Assembly: GCF_013201645.1 (NCBI RefSeq)
Contig: NZ_CP053842.1
Location: forward strand, 1,550,001-1,614,000
DNA from: Campylobacter corcagiensis
Lineage (GTDB): Bacteria; Campylobacterota; Campylobacteria; Campylobacterales; Campylobacteraceae
Direction: 5' to 3'
Length of the DNA: 64,000 nt
Positions within the stretch are counted from its first letter, which is position 1, and the number at the start of each line of letters is the position of its first letter. Below are positions 1-8,424 of this stretch, one piece after another. The position numbers and the translations under genes were made by a program. The notes below the pieces were generated by a model. It made no database searches, was not told where the DNA came from, and worked only from the letters and a program-made list of their open reading frames with translations.

Positions 1-101
1 TCATAATAAGCCAAAGCGCAAAGCACTTTGATCCGCTTTTAGTTGAAGCGTTTAAAAAGATAAGGGGCGAATTTAGAAATATCGCCCTTAAAATTTCTTA
101 A
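1..101 (+). CDS. C-terminal end of probable HD-GYP domain protein (5' end off window)
   Basis: An open frame runs from the left edge to a TAA at 99-101. The 32 visible residues include KHFDPLLVEAFKKI, which resembles the last helix of HD-GYP domains (consensus like G-T-H-F-D-P-x-L-V-x-A-F). That family hydrolyses cyclic di-GMP and often forms the output of response regulators; this is inferred from a very short tail. The stop overlaps by 4 bases the stop end of the convergent PAS gene. Nothing upstream is visible, so catalytic residues cannot be checked. Confidence 0.5.
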   Translation, partial: IISQSAKHFDPLLVEAFKKIRGEFRNIALKIS

Positions 102-664
102 CCAAAAAATTTCTTAAACACGCCCTTAAAAGCACCACTTAAGCCACTTTTTTTCATAACGCCTTCTAAAAAGTCACTATAACTCATACCCTTTTGTTTA
201 AGTATCATATTTAATTCATGCTCACTTGCATCCATTCCGCCAACTTGTTCAGCGTCTAGAAGTTTTTCATATATGGAAGTAATTGTTTTTATAGTGTCAT
301 TATCAGCAGCTCTTCTAAAAGCAGTAAAGCCTGATATATTTCCATTTTCATCTGTTTGAACTTGAAAATCAGTTACAACCCAGTAGTATCTACCATCTTT
401 TGCAAGGTTTTTTACAACTGCTGCCATATTTTTACCACTTTTTATTCTATCCCACATCATTTTAAATATAACCCTTGGCATATCTGGATGGCGAACTATG
501 TTGTGCGGACTTCCAACTAGTTCATTAGCTTTATACCCTGAAATGCTTTTAAAGTAAGGATTTACAGAAGTTATTATTCCTTTTGTATTGGTTGAAGAGA
601 TGAGATATCTCTCTTTATCTAATTGTATCATCTCATCAATTGGGGTTGGTTTATAAGTTGTCAT
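98..664 (-). CDS. Aer/CetB-type PAS domain protein (copy 1)
   Basis: A 188-residue protein made of one PAS domain (about residues 18-125) plus a helical tail (about 125-188). Residues NIVRHPDMP (55-63), the Trp at 71 and the stretch VVKNLAKDGRYYWVV match the FAD-binding PAS of E. coli Aer and Campylobacter CetB, so a role as a redox/energy sensor for taxis is likely. There is no transmembrane, HAMP or methyl-accepting domain, so it must signal through a partner, as CetB does with CetA; no such partner gene is in the window. A close paralogue lies at 2907-3464, and katA plus its ankyrin gene sit between the two. It is transcribed divergently from katA, sharing a 196-bp control region. Confidence 0.85.
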   Translation of the reverse strand: MTTYKPTPIDEMIQLDKERYLISSTNTKGIITSVNPYFKSISGYKANELVGSPHNIVRHPDMPRVIFKMMWDRIKSGKNMAAVVKNLAKDGRYYWVVTDFQVQTDENGNISGFTAFRRAADNDTIKTITSIYEKLLDAEQVGGMDASEHELNMILKQKGMSYSDFLEGVMKKSGLSGAFKGVFKKFFG

Positions 665-701
665 TTTCTACCTTTATAATAAATTTTTATCTATTCTATC
701 G

Positions 702-759
702 TAAGTTAACTTATGCTGATATTAAGCATTTATTATTTAAATTTTTAAAGTTAACTTTA
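702..759. promoter_or_regulatory. Pair of GTTAAC-centred palindromes between PAS gene and katA
   Basis: Two perfect palindromes share the core AAGTTAACTT: TAAGTTAACTTA at 702-713 and TAAAGTTAACTTTA at 746-759. Their centres are 45 bp apart. They lie in the divergent intergenic region between the first PAS gene and katA, a usual place for operators. The pairing suggests binding of two dimers or looping, which is inference; I do not recognise them as a Fur or PerR box. Confidence 0.35.
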
Positions 760-806
760 TTATTTCTGGAACTAATTTGATTTAACTAATGTTTATCAAA
801 TAGAAG

Positions 807-837
807 TAGAATATGCAAACGATAAAATTTATCGTTT
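807..837 (+). promoter_or_regulatory. Putative katA promoter -10 and overlapping 21-bp palindrome
   Basis: TAGAAT at 807-812 is a plausible -10 element. Starting 5 bp downstream is a perfect 21-bp palindrome (817-837; arms AAACGATAAA and TTTATCGTTT around one central A). The expected transcription start falls inside it, 24 bp before the katA ATG, so it could be an operator that blocks initiation or a 5'-UTR hairpin. It differs from the classical PerR box. Peroxide or iron control of katA is known in Campylobacter; the assignment here is inference. Confidence 0.4.
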
Positions 838-860
838 ACTAAAATTTAAAAGGAAAGATT

Positions 861-2306
861 ATGTCAAAAACATTAACAACAACTTCAGGAAATGTAGTCG
901 CTGATAATCAAAACAGCCTAACAGCAGGAAAAAATGGTCCTGTTTTATTGCAAGATTATAAACTGATTGAAAAATTAGCACACCAAAATAGAGAGAGAAT
1001 TCCAGAAAGAGCAGTCCATGCAAAAGGAAGTGGGGCTTATGGAAAGCTAGTAATTACAGAAGATATCTCAAAATATACAAAAGCTAGTGTTTTACAAAAA
1101 GGTGAAAGCACAAGAATGCTTATAAGATTTTCAACCGTTGCAGGCGAAGCAGGTGCGGCAGATGCTGAAAGAGATGTTCGTGGTTTTGCTATGAAATTTT
1201 ACACAAAAGAGGGAAACTGGGATTTGGTAGGCAATAACACTCCTGTGTTTTTCGTCCGCGATGCGTATAAATTTCCAGATTTTATCCACACTCAAAAAAG
1301 AGACCCAAGAACTCATTTAAGATCAAATAACGCTCAATGGGACTTTTGGACATTAGTTCCTGAAAGCCTTCACCAAGTTACGATTTTGATGAGTGATAGA
1401 GGAATTCCAGCAAGTTTTAGAAATATGCATGGATTTGGAAGTCATACTTATAGCTTGATAAATGATAAAAATGAGAGATTTTGGGTTAAATTTCACTTCA
1501 AAACCGCTCAAGGAATTAAGAATTTAACAAACGAAGAAGCAAAAAAAATCATCGGCGAAGATAGAGAAAGCAACCAAAGAGATCTTTATGAGTCAATCGA
1601 AAAAGGAGACTATCCAAGGTGGAATTTTAAAATCCAAATCATGCCAGAAAAAGAGGCAAAAACATGTGGATTTAACCCATTTGATCTAACAAAAGTTTGG
1701 TCACATAAAGACTATCCATTAATTGATGTTGGATATTTTGAGTTAAATGAAAACCCGCAAAATTACTTTAACGAAATCGAACAAGCTGCATTTAGCCCAT
1801 CAAATGTTGTGCCAGGAATCGGCATTAGCCCTGATAAAATGCTTCAAGCAAGAACTTTTAGCTATCCAGACGCTCAAAGATATAGAGTTGGCACACACTA
1901 CGCACAACTTCCAGTAAATCGCCCAATAAATGAAGTAAATACCTACACAGTTGGTGGGTCAATGAATAACGGAATGTATAAAGTTGAAAGCGGAAAATAC
2001 TACGAGCCAAATAGCTATAATGGTCCAAAAGAAGATAGAAGCTTTTTAGAACCAGATTTAGAAATTGATGGTGTTGCAGGAAGATTTGGGTATGATGATG
2101 AGGACTACTACTCACAGCCAAGGGCGTTATTTAACCTAATGAGCGAGTGCCAAAAAAATCAGCTTTTTAACAATATCGCTGATAGTATGGATGGCGTTTG
2201 TGATGAGGTTAAAAAAAGAGCGTTAGGTCATTTTGAAAAAATTTCGCCTGATTATGCAAAAGGTGTGGAAAATGCACTTAAATCAAAATGTGGCTGTTCA
2301 AAATAA
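861..2306 (+). CDS. katA: Catalase, haem-containing monofunctional
   Basis: A 481-residue clade-type catalase (2 H2O2 to 2 H2O + O2). Active-site His53 (in [11 protein letters not shown]), distal Asn126 (in GNNTPVFF) and the proximal haem-ligand Tyr335 (in [10 protein letters not shown]) are all present. No signal peptide is seen, so it is probably cytosolic. AAGGAAAG lies just upstream of the ATG. It is followed after 9 bp by an ankyrin gene, the same pair as C. jejuni Cj1385/Cj1386, where the ankyrin protein helps haem delivery to catalase. Odd point: the protein ends in CGCSK, the same five residues that end SodB at 56865-57515; a cysteine tail is not a usual catalase feature. Confidence 0.97.
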   Translation: MSKTLTTTSGNVVADNQNSLTAGKNGPVLLQDYKLIEKLAHQNRERIPERAVHAKGSGAYGKLVITEDISKYTKASVLQKGESTRMLIRFSTVAGEAGAADAERDVRGFAMKFYTKEGNWDLVGNNTPVFFVRDAYKFPDFIHTQKRDPRTHLRSNNAQWDFWTLVPESLHQVTILMSDRGIPASFRNMHGFGSHTYSLINDKNERFWVKFHFKTAQGIKNLTNEEAKKIIGEDRESNQRDLYESIEKGDYPRWNFKIQIMPEKEAKTCGFNPFDLTKVWSHKDYPLIDVGYFELNENPQNYFNEIEQAAFSPSNVVPGIGISPDKMLQARTFSYPDAQRYRVGTHYAQLPVNRPINEVNTYTVGGSMNNGMYKVESGKYYEPNSYNGPKEDRSFLEPDLEIDGVAGRFGYDDEDYYSQPRALFNLMSECQKNQLFNNIADSMDGVCDEVKKRALGHFEKISPDYAKGVENALKSKCGCSK

Positions 2307-2315
2307 GGCTTTTTG

Positions 2316-2807
2316 ATGAGTGAAAATAGCTTTTCAAACCAAATAAGCGATGAAGAAAAGGCAAGGTTTAACGAACTTTGCCAAATGGCACTAAATTTTG
2401 CAAGAACAAATGAGTATAAAACATTAGGAAAGATGATAGATGCGGGGCTTGATGTAAATTTAAGCAACGATAAAGGCGATACTTTGCTAATGCTAGCAAG
2501 CTATAATGCAAATTTTGAGACAACTAAAATGCTTTTAGAAAAAGGTGCTTTGGTTGATAAGAAAAATGACCGCGGTCAAACGCCACTTGCAGGAGTTGCC
2601 TTTAAAGGAAATTTAGAAATCGCAAAACTTTTAGTTGAAAATGGAGCTAATATAGATGAAAATAATGGTCTTGGAATGACACCGTATTCCTTTGCTGTGA
2701 TGTTTGGCAGGAGCGAAGTAGCGTCTTATCTTGCAAGTAAAAGTAAAAATAAAAGCCTATTTAAAAAGCTTAGCTCAAAACTTTTAAATTTATTTAAGAA
2801 AAGCTAA
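2316..2807 (+). CDS. Ankyrin-repeat protein, catalase partner (Cj1386-like)
   Basis: About 163 residues with three to four ankyrin repeats covering residues about 45-145 (for example GDTLLMLASYNANFETTKML, GQTPLAGVAFKGNLEIAKLL). I start at the ATG at 2316 rather than the TTG just before it, because AAGG at about 2305-2308 is well spaced for the ATG. It follows katA by 9 bp and is probably co-transcribed. In C. jejuni the equivalent protein is needed for full haem loading of KatA; that function is transferred by synteny and fold, not shown here. The tail (after about 145) is lysine-rich. Confidence 0.88.
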   Translation: MSENSFSNQISDEEKARFNELCQMALNFARTNEYKTLGKMIDAGLDVNLSNDKGDTLLMLASYNANFETTKMLLEKGALVDKKNDRGQTPLAGVAFKGNLEIAKLLVENGANIDENNGLGMTPYSFAVMFGRSEVASYLASKSKNKSLFKKLSSKLLNLFKKS

Positions 2808-2812
2808 AATTT

Positions 2813-2841
2813 TTAAGCCTAGAGAAAATTTATAGGCTTAA
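2813..2841. terminator. Hairpin between convergent katA operon and PAS copy 2
   Basis: TAAGCCTA (2814-2821) pairs with TAGGCTTA (2833-2840) around an 11-base loop, and the outer T2813/A2841 also pair. Downstream bases are T/A rich (AGTTTTAAATTT). It lies just after the ankyrin stop, between convergent genes, consistent with a weak bidirectional terminator. Confidence 0.5.
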
Positions 2842-2906
2842 GTTTTAAATTTATATTTTGGTTATTAGCAAATAAACTACGCCCCGCAATCAGAGCAAGG
2901 TAAAAT

Positions 2907-3464
2907 TTACCACTTTCCAAAAAGTTTTCTAGCTACAGATCTTAAAAATCCACTTCTTTTAATCTCACCCTCGATAAAATCAGTATATCTCATTTTCATA
3001 CTTTTAAGTATATTTGTTAACTCTATCTGACTTGCCTCCATCCCGCCAGTAGCTTCAACCTCAAGGAGCTTTTTATATATAGGAATTACTGCTTGTATAG
3101 TATCATGTGGAGCAGCTTTTCTATATGCTACATAGCCCTTTATATCGCCTTTATCATCTCTTAAAATATCAAAATCTGTTACAACCCAGTAGTATCTACC
3201 ATCTTTTGCAAGGTTTTTTACAACTGCTGCCATATTTTCACCTGCTTGAATTCTCTCCCACATAATCTTAAAAATAACTCTTGGCATATCTGGATGGCGT
3301 ATTATACTATGTGGCTGACCTAGAAGCTCTTCGGCAGAATAACCTGAAATGCCTTTAAAATATGGATTTGCAGATGTTATAATGCCTTTTGTGTCTGTCG
3401 ATGAGATAAAATATCTATCTTTATCTAAATTTATCATCTCATCAATCGGAGTTGGTCTTATCAT
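2907..3464 (-). CDS. Aer/CetB-type PAS domain protein (copy 2)
   Basis: A 185-residue paralogue of the PAS protein at 98-664, with the same order: PAS domain (about 17-122), then a helical tail. It keeps SIIRHPDMP, the Trp in MWERI and AAVVKNLAKDGRYYWVVTDF, so FAD binding and redox sensing are likely as for Aer/CetB. A 61-bp stretch (3178-3238) is identical in DNA to 372-432 in copy 1, although the flanks have diverged. The gene converges on the katA–ankyrin unit. No receptor gene is adjacent. The partner could be any HAMP-type signalling protein elsewhere in the genome. Confidence 0.85.
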   Translation of the reverse strand: MIRPTPIDEMINLDKDRYFISSTDTKGIITSANPYFKGISGYSAEELLGQPHSIIRHPDMPRVIFKIMWERIQAGENMAAVVKNLAKDGRYYWVVTDFDILRDDKGDIKGYVAYRKAAPHDTIQAVIPIYKKLLEVEATGGMEASQIELTNILKSMKMRYTDFIEGEIKRSGFLRSVARKLFGKW

Positions 3465-3507
3465 TTTATATCCTTTTATAAATTTTATTAATGTACTAAA
3501 TTTTGCC

Positions 3508-3939
3508 TTAAGAATTGTTTAAATTTTTGCATTTCATATTTTGAAATTTCATCTTTAAGCCATCACAATTTTCATAGTAGTTTGGAAGTATTTTTATAAC
3601 CTTAAAACCAAATTTTTTATATAAATTTATAGCTGTTTTATTATCACTTCTAACTTCAAGTCTTAAAGAGTTAAATTTAGTAGTAAGATAGTTTAAAATT
3701 TCACTTCCAACTCCTAAATTTCTACTACTTTTTGATACAGCTATAGAGTAGATACGAGGTGTTTTAAGATAAGTAAAAACCAAAGCATAGCCTAAAATTT
3801 CACCATTTTTTTCATAAACAACTAAGAAATTTCGCTTTATATGATAGTAAAAACTAGCTCTACTTAGTTTAAACTCACTAAAGCTCTCTTCTTCTATCTT
3901 TAAAAGAGCGTTTACATCTGCGTTTGTAGCTTTTCTCAT
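3508..3939 (-). CDS. GNAT N-acetyltransferase, RimI-like
   Basis: A 143-residue single-domain GNAT protein. The acetyl-CoA loop is visible as SKSSRNLGVGSEIL, followed by LRLEVRSDNKTAINLYKKFGF, the typical RimI-like C-terminal motif. RimI acetylates the N-terminus of ribosomal protein S18, but many small GNATs share this pattern, so the substrate is open. Its ATG overlaps the stop of the upstream DUF2156 gene (ATGA-type, 4 bases), indicating translational coupling. Confidence 0.8.
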   Translation of the reverse strand: MRKATNADVNALLKIEEESFSEFKLSRASFYYHIKRNFLVVYEKNGEILGYALVFTYLKTPRIYSIAVSKSSRNLGVGSEILNYLTTKFNSLRLEVRSDNKTAINLYKKFGFKVIKILPNYYENCDGLKMKFQNMKCKNLNNS

Positions 3940-4925
3940 TTTTGGTAAATGGTATATTTTATGTCAAGTTTATGTGGACGATAACTCATTTTTACCTTTT
4001 TTAGATTGCTAAAGCCCATATCATCGCCAACATTGATAAACTCACACTCAAATTTATCCTTTAAAACCTTAGAAAATTCTCTAAATATAAACTGAGCACA
4101 CCCCAAAGTCTCAAAATCAGTCTTTTCTATCAAAACACTAGCTACACCTTTATTTATCATCTCACCAACAGTAAAACCTTTCATCTCACCTTCTATATAT
4201 AAAACAATTCCGATAAGTTCTAGCTCTTTATAGTAAGTAAGCATTCTTTTTATAGCTACATTTTCTTGATAAATTCCCTCCATAAACTCATCAGTTCTTT
4301 CTTTTGGCATATATTTTATACGCTCTTTTGCCCAGATATTTGATAAATTTATGATCTCATCTTTGTGTTTTAAAGGGTCTAATCTTTCAACTCTAAAATT
4401 TGGATAAGTTTTTTTAAATTTGTTAACTTCAGTTCTTTTAGTGTGGTAGGCATTGCCTTTTAACTCTATTAAATCATCACTTTTATAAATATAATCATTT
4501 AAAGCCTTTTCAAATACAAAATCTTCAAACACATCAAAGATATTTGCACTCTCATCCAAAGAAGTAGCAAATTTCTCTAAAATACTCTCAGCAACATAAT
4601 CTATCCTTGACAGATATGGACTTGAGTTATTATCATTCATAAGCTCAAAGCACTTTAATATTGCGTTTTTAAGGTCTGAAATTCTACCAAGTGGAGGTAG
4701 TAGCATGCTTAGTTCTCCACCACTCATCGCAAAAAGACAAAAGCTATTTTCAACTATAGCATAAAAACCACTCACATTTTGAAGCCATATAAAATTTGAA
4801 GCAAAGGTATAATCACTTATATCAACCTGTAAATCCTCACCAAGCCTTAGCAAATACTCTTCCATTAAAGGTTTTGAGTTTATGTCAAATTTGCTAAACT
4901 TAACATTTTTTACACTAAATTCCAT
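3936..4925 (-). CDS. DUF2156 protein, aminoacyl-lipid transferase-like
   Basis: A 329-residue soluble protein that resembles the DUF2156 fold (paired GNAT-like domains), related to the catalytic domain of phosphatidylglycerol lysyltransferase MprF. Visible family traits are LPPLGR in the first half and KGFTVGEMINKGVASVLIEK followed by an FINVGDDMGFSNLKKVK-type motif near the C-terminus. It lacks the MprF membrane flippase, and its aminoacyl acceptor is unknown. It is coupled to the RimI-like gene and lies 47 bp after the probable ornithine-lipid synthase gene, so a shared role in amino-acid lipid or peptide modification is plausible but inferred. Confidence 0.75.
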   Translation of the reverse strand: MEFSVKNVKFSKFDINSKPLMEEYLLRLGEDLQVDISDYTFASNFIWLQNVSGFYAIVENSFCLFAMSGGELSMLLPPLGRISDLKNAILKCFELMNDNNSSPYLSRIDYVAESILEKFATSLDESANIFDVFEDFVFEKALNDYIYKSDDLIELKGNAYHTKRTEVNKFKKTYPNFRVERLDPLKHKDEIINLSNIWAKERIKYMPKERTDEFMEGIYQENVAIKRMLTYYKELELIGIVLYIEGEMKGFTVGEMINKGVASVLIEKTDFETLGCAQFIFREFSKVLKDKFECEFINVGDDMGFSNLKKVKMSYRPHKLDIKYTIYQK

Positions 4926-4972
4926 CTATTAATCCTTTTAAAAATAGTGATTATACACCAAATTTAGCAAAT

Positions 4973-6706
4973 TTATTCTGCTTTTAAACTATCGTCAATA
5001 TAGCGTTTTTTCTTAATATCCTTTACCTTATCAATATCTACAACAATAAACCCATCTGTGCAGTTTTCAAACTCAACATCTACTCCAAAATCCAAAAATT
5101 TAGCCCCACCTTCATCGCAAAGTTCGCTGTATTGCTTATATAAAGTAGGCACACCAAGACCATAAATCGCAAGACTTTCTTTTAAAATTTTAAAGTCTTC
5201 TTCGTAGTTTTTTCCACTAAAAAGCTCTTCTAGTTCGCTATACTCTTGCTTTGGGATGATATATCTGTTTTTAGATAAAACAATATCGCCACTTAAACCA
5301 AAGTGTTTTTTATAAAAATAAATCATCATATCGCGCGCTGTTTTGTGGTAGTTTGCACTTATGCTAACAGGACCAAAAAGATACCTAGTTTGTGGAAAAT
5401 TTCTTATATAAGCACCTATTCCATACCACAAATAATCAAGTGCTCTTGTACCCCAAAATTTAGGCTGAACAAAGCTTCTACCAAGCTCTACTGAGTCTTG
5501 AAAAAGATACGTAGCATCATCTTTAAACTCAAAAAGAGTTTGAGTGTAGAGTTTTTTGCTATCTAAATTTGGCTTAATTTCGTTTGTAATACCTAATCTA
5601 TAAGCACCAACTATCTCTTTTTGCGTTGCATCAAAAAGCACAAGATGCTTATAATAAAAATCAAACTCATCTACATCATAAGCCCCTCCGGTTCCTTCTC
5701 CAACCTTTCTAAATGTAAATTCTCTAAGTCTTCCTATCTCTAAAAGAAGCGGGGTTTTAGTGGGAGTTTTACAAAGATATATCTTTTTGCCATCTTTGGT
5801 TTCGCCTAAAAGCTCGCCCTCTTCTATCTCTTTACTAACAATATCTTTATTTTGTGGCTTTAAAAGGCATTTTTGAGTTTTAAAAACTCGCTTTTTATCT
5901 TTACCAACGCTATAAAGATGCTTTTGTAAAAGCTTTAAAGTATCGCTATTTCTACGAATTTCAGGCATGATTATGTTTTTAAACGGTATCATTTCGCCAA
6001 CTTTTATAGTTAGGCTTTTTCCTTTTTTATTAAATAGCTCATTTCCTAGCAAAAGTCCAGCTAAAGGTTTATGTATGGCTGAAACCGCATAAAAAAGCGT
6101 TGAGTTTTTAGCATTTACAAAAATAGGAACTATTGGGACTTCTCTTTTTTTAGCAAATTTTAAAAATCCACCTTTCCATTTAGTATCTTTTATGCCAAAA
6201 GGACCAACTCTTGAGACCTCTCCAGCTGGAAATACTATAATAGCCCCTTCATTTTTAAGCGTATCATCGATCTGTTTTATAGCATCTTTTGAGTTTTTGC
6301 CGCCGATGTTGTCTATTGGTATTAGCATATCGCTTATTGGATCAAGTGCTAATAAAATTTCATTTGCTAAAATCTTAACATCTGGGCGAATTTTTCCTAT
6401 AAAGCTCATTAAAGATAGTGCATCAAGTCCGCCTAGTGGGTGATTTGCTATAAATATAACCCTGCCTGATGTAGGGATGTTTTCAACTGAAATATTATCG
6501 ATATTATAACTAAAACCTAGATAATTTAAAACAGCATCTATAAACTCTACATTTTTAAGGTGAGAATTTTCTTTTAAAAAGTTATTGATCTCATCTTCAT
6601 GAAAAAGTTTTCTAAGCAACCATACAAAAGAATTTGATATAAATTTTGGATATTTCTCAAAAATTCCTGGATATCTATCTTTTAATTCTTGGTTAAAATT
6701 AATCAT
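4973..6706 (-). CDS. olsF: Probable bifunctional ornithine-lipid synthase (LPLAT + GNAT fusion)
   Basis: About 577 residues in two parts. The N-terminal half (about 50-250) is a lysophospholipid-acyltransferase domain with NHPLGGLDALS and VFPAGEVSR. The C-terminal half (about 310-530) is an OlsB/hemolysin-like GNAT acyltransferase with VGAYRLG and ELGRSFVQPKFWG. This order matches OlsF of Serratia and Flavobacterium, which makes ornithine lipids: the C-terminal domain N-acylates ornithine and the N-terminal domain adds the second acyl chain. I start at the ATG at 6706 because TTAGGAGTTT precedes it; a 10-residue longer frame has no site. Substrate assignment rests on domain order. Confidence 0.65.
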   Translation of the reverse strand: MINFNQELKDRYPGIFEKYPKFISNSFVWLLRKLFHEDEINNFLKENSHLKNVEFIDAVLNYLGFSYNIDNISVENIPTSGRVIFIANHPLGGLDALSLMSFIGKIRPDVKILANEILLALDPISDMLIPIDNIGGKNSKDAIKQIDDTLKNEGAIIVFPAGEVSRVGPFGIKDTKWKGGFLKFAKKREVPIVPIFVNAKNSTLFYAVSAIHKPLAGLLLGNELFNKKGKSLTIKVGEMIPFKNIIMPEIRRNSDTLKLLQKHLYSVGKDKKRVFKTQKCLLKPQNKDIVSKEIEEGELLGETKDGKKIYLCKTPTKTPLLLEIGRLREFTFRKVGEGTGGAYDVDEFDFYYKHLVLFDATQKEIVGAYRLGITNEIKPNLDSKKLYTQTLFEFKDDATYLFQDSVELGRSFVQPKFWGTRALDYLWYGIGAYIRNFPQTRYLFGPVSISANYHKTARDMMIYFYKKHFGLSGDIVLSKNRYIIPKQEYSELEELFSGKNYEEDFKILKESLAIYGLGVPTLYKQYSELCDEGGAKFLDFGVDVEFENCTDGFIVVDIDKVKDIKKKRYIDDSLKAE

Positions 6707-6781
6707 TTTAAAACTCCTAAACCCTAATAATAGCATAGTTTAGTTTCAAATCAAAAACAAAATTTTAACTATTAAAGATAG

Positions 6782-6807
6782 AAAGCTAGGTAAATTTACC
6801 TAGCTTT
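6782..6807 (-). terminator. 26-bp perfect palindrome after the TsdA-like gene
   Basis: AAAGCTAGGTAAA (6782-6794) is the exact reverse complement of TTTACCTAGCTTT (6795-6807). As RNA it folds into a long stem with a small A/U loop, six bases after the stop of the dihaem cytochrome gene. On the minus strand it is followed by CTATCTTTA, only moderately U-rich, so it is probably a terminator or 3'-end stabiliser. Confidence 0.6.
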
Positions 6808-6812
6808 TAGTT

Positions 6813-7796
6813 TTAGTATTTCATCTCTTTAAAAGGTCCATATTTATGCTGCTCATCGCTAAATTTATCATCGTGCGGTCCAACATCCATATCTATAGCT
6901 TTTACCTTTCTATTTGGAAAATCATTTTCTCTGCCATCTTTTATTGGGCGAGGTTTGGAGTTGATATAAGCTGCCACATCAAACGCCTCTTCATCTGTTA
7001 GAATTTCATTAAATTGTGGCATATTTTGTTTTATAAATTGTGCTGCTTTTATCATCCTATACATTCCAGCTCCTGTGTTGTAGCTATCATCACCCCATAA
7101 TGGTGGATAGATGTAGTAATCTGCCGAAGCAAACTCTGGATTTTTCATACCCTCGCCGTTTTCGCCATGACAAACTGTGCAGTGAGTCTCATAAACCACC
7201 TTTCCTTTAGCAAGATCAGCTGGTCTATCAAGAAGTTCTACTTTTTTAAGGCTTTGACCTTTGATGTTAGCACCAACTGGAACGCCTACGCTTAAATAGT
7301 GCATATATGTTACAATTGCACGCATTTCTGGCGAGTTAAGTGGCAAAGTTTTACCATTCATGCTTCTTTGCATACAGCCATTAATTCTATCTTCTAAGCT
7401 TACGATTTTATCGCCTCTTGCGTTGTATTGTGGAAATCTTGCAGTAATACCAATAAATCCAGCTGAGTACTGTTTGGTTCCGCCTTGGGCATGACAGCTA
7501 TTACAGGATAGGTGATTTCCAGCGTAGCGTTTTGACTCATCTTTTGCATTTGGACCGATATAGTTATGTGTTTGAGAGATTAATTTATAACCATACTTTA
7601 CCATATCGCCATAAGGTGAATCTGGAAGTTTGCTCTCATCTAAAACGCCCGACTCATCAAATGCTGGTGGAAGTTTCCACTCTGCTACAGGTAGGCTGGT
7701 GCCTGTTTGCTTTTTTTGATTATCTAGTGCCAAATCAAGACCAAAAGCAACACTACAAGCTAACATACTAGCGATGACTATATGAATTGTTTTCAT
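6813..7796 (-). CDS. tsdA: Dihaem c-type cytochrome, TsdA-type thiosulfate dehydrogenase / tetrathionate reductase
   Basis: A 327-residue periplasmic cytochrome with signal peptide (residues 1-19, MKTIHIVIASMLACSVAFG) and two haem sites, CNSCH (98-102) and CTVCH (206-210). The context RYAGNHLSCNSC, ITARFPQY, INGCMQRSMNG and FIKQNMP matches TsdA. Cys141 sits where TsdA has its unusual Cys haem ligand, and Met259 is the likely ligand of haem 2. TsdA oxidises thiosulfate to tetrathionate or runs the reverse reaction; C. jejuni uses it to respire tetrathionate. The start at 7796 has GGAG at proper spacing and begins the signal peptide. A related plain dihaem cytochrome remains possible. Confidence 0.75.
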   Translation of the reverse strand: MKTIHIVIASMLACSVAFGLDLALDNQKKQTGTSLPVAEWKLPPAFDESGVLDESKLPDSPYGDMVKYGYKLISQTHNYIGPNAKDESKRYAGNHLSCNSCHAQGGTKQYSAGFIGITARFPQYNARGDKIVSLEDRINGCMQRSMNGKTLPLNSPEMRAIVTYMHYLSVGVPVGANIKGQSLKKVELLDRPADLAKGKVVYETHCTVCHGENGEGMKNPEFASADYYIYPPLWGDDSYNTGAGMYRMIKAAQFIKQNMPQFNEILTDEEAFDVAAYINSKPRPIKDGRENDFPNRKVKAIDMDVGPHDDKFSDEQHKYGPFKEMKY

Positions 7797-7923
7797 GCAT
7801 CTCTCCTTAACCATAAAGTTTATAGAATTATATGTTAAAAGCATTAAAATGGTAATTAAATAAAATATATAAATAAATTTTTAAGAATCTTATAAGGATT
7901 GCATCGCTTTAAATTTAAAAAAT

Positions 7924-7999
<76 letters not shown>

Positions 8000-8127
8000 A
8001 AAAGAGTCGTAATTTTATCTTATTATTTCTTTATTTTGAATTAAATAAGCAAATTTTTACAAAATAAATAAAATTTTAAGGTTAAATTTGATATCATTTC
8101 ATTTCGCAATTAAAAAGCATATATTTT

Positions 8128-8202
8128 GCGGGAATAGCTCAGGGGTAGAGCACAACCTTGCCAAGGTTGGGGTCGCGAGTTCGAATCTCGTTTCCCGCTC
8201 CA
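8128..8202 (+). tRNA. tRNA-Gly (anticodon GCC)
   Basis: 75 bases with acceptor GCGGGAA/TTCCCGC, anticodon arm CAACC-TTGCCAA-GGTTG (GCC), T loop GTTCGAATC and encoded CCA. It is the first gene of the plus-strand array Gly–Leu–Cys–entericidin–Ser. Confidence 0.96.
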
Positions 8203-8221
8203 TATTTGAGTTTATAATTGT

Positions 8222-8310
8222 GCCCGGGTGGCGGAACCGGTAGACGCAAGGGACTTAAAATCCCTCGGATCTTTTCATCCGTGCCGGTTCAAGTCCGGCT
8301 CCGGGCACCA
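8222..8310 (+). tRNA. tRNA-Leu (anticodon TAA)
   Basis: An 89-base class II tRNA with acceptor GCCCGGG/CCGGGC, anticodon loop CTTAAAA (TAA), a long variable arm (TCGGATCTTTTCATCCG) and encoded CCA. It lies 19 bp after tRNA-Gly. The TAA anticodon suits the TTA codons that dominate leucine in this AT-rich genome. Confidence 0.96.
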
Positions 8311-8328
8311 CTAGATGAGCATTTGTAA

Positions 8329-8402
8329 GGCGACATCGCCAAGTGGTAAGGCAGAAGCCTGCAAAGCTTTTACCCTCGGTTCGAATCCGAGTGTCGCCTC
8401 CA
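8329..8402 (+). tRNA. tRNA-Cys (anticodon GCA)
   Basis: 74 bases with acceptor GGCGACA/TGTCGCC, anticodon GCA in the loop CTGCAAA, T loop GTTCGAATC and encoded CCA. It is third in the array and 22 bp before the entericidin-like ORF. Confidence 0.95.
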
Positions 8403-8424
8403 AAACTAAAACAAGGAGTTAGGT

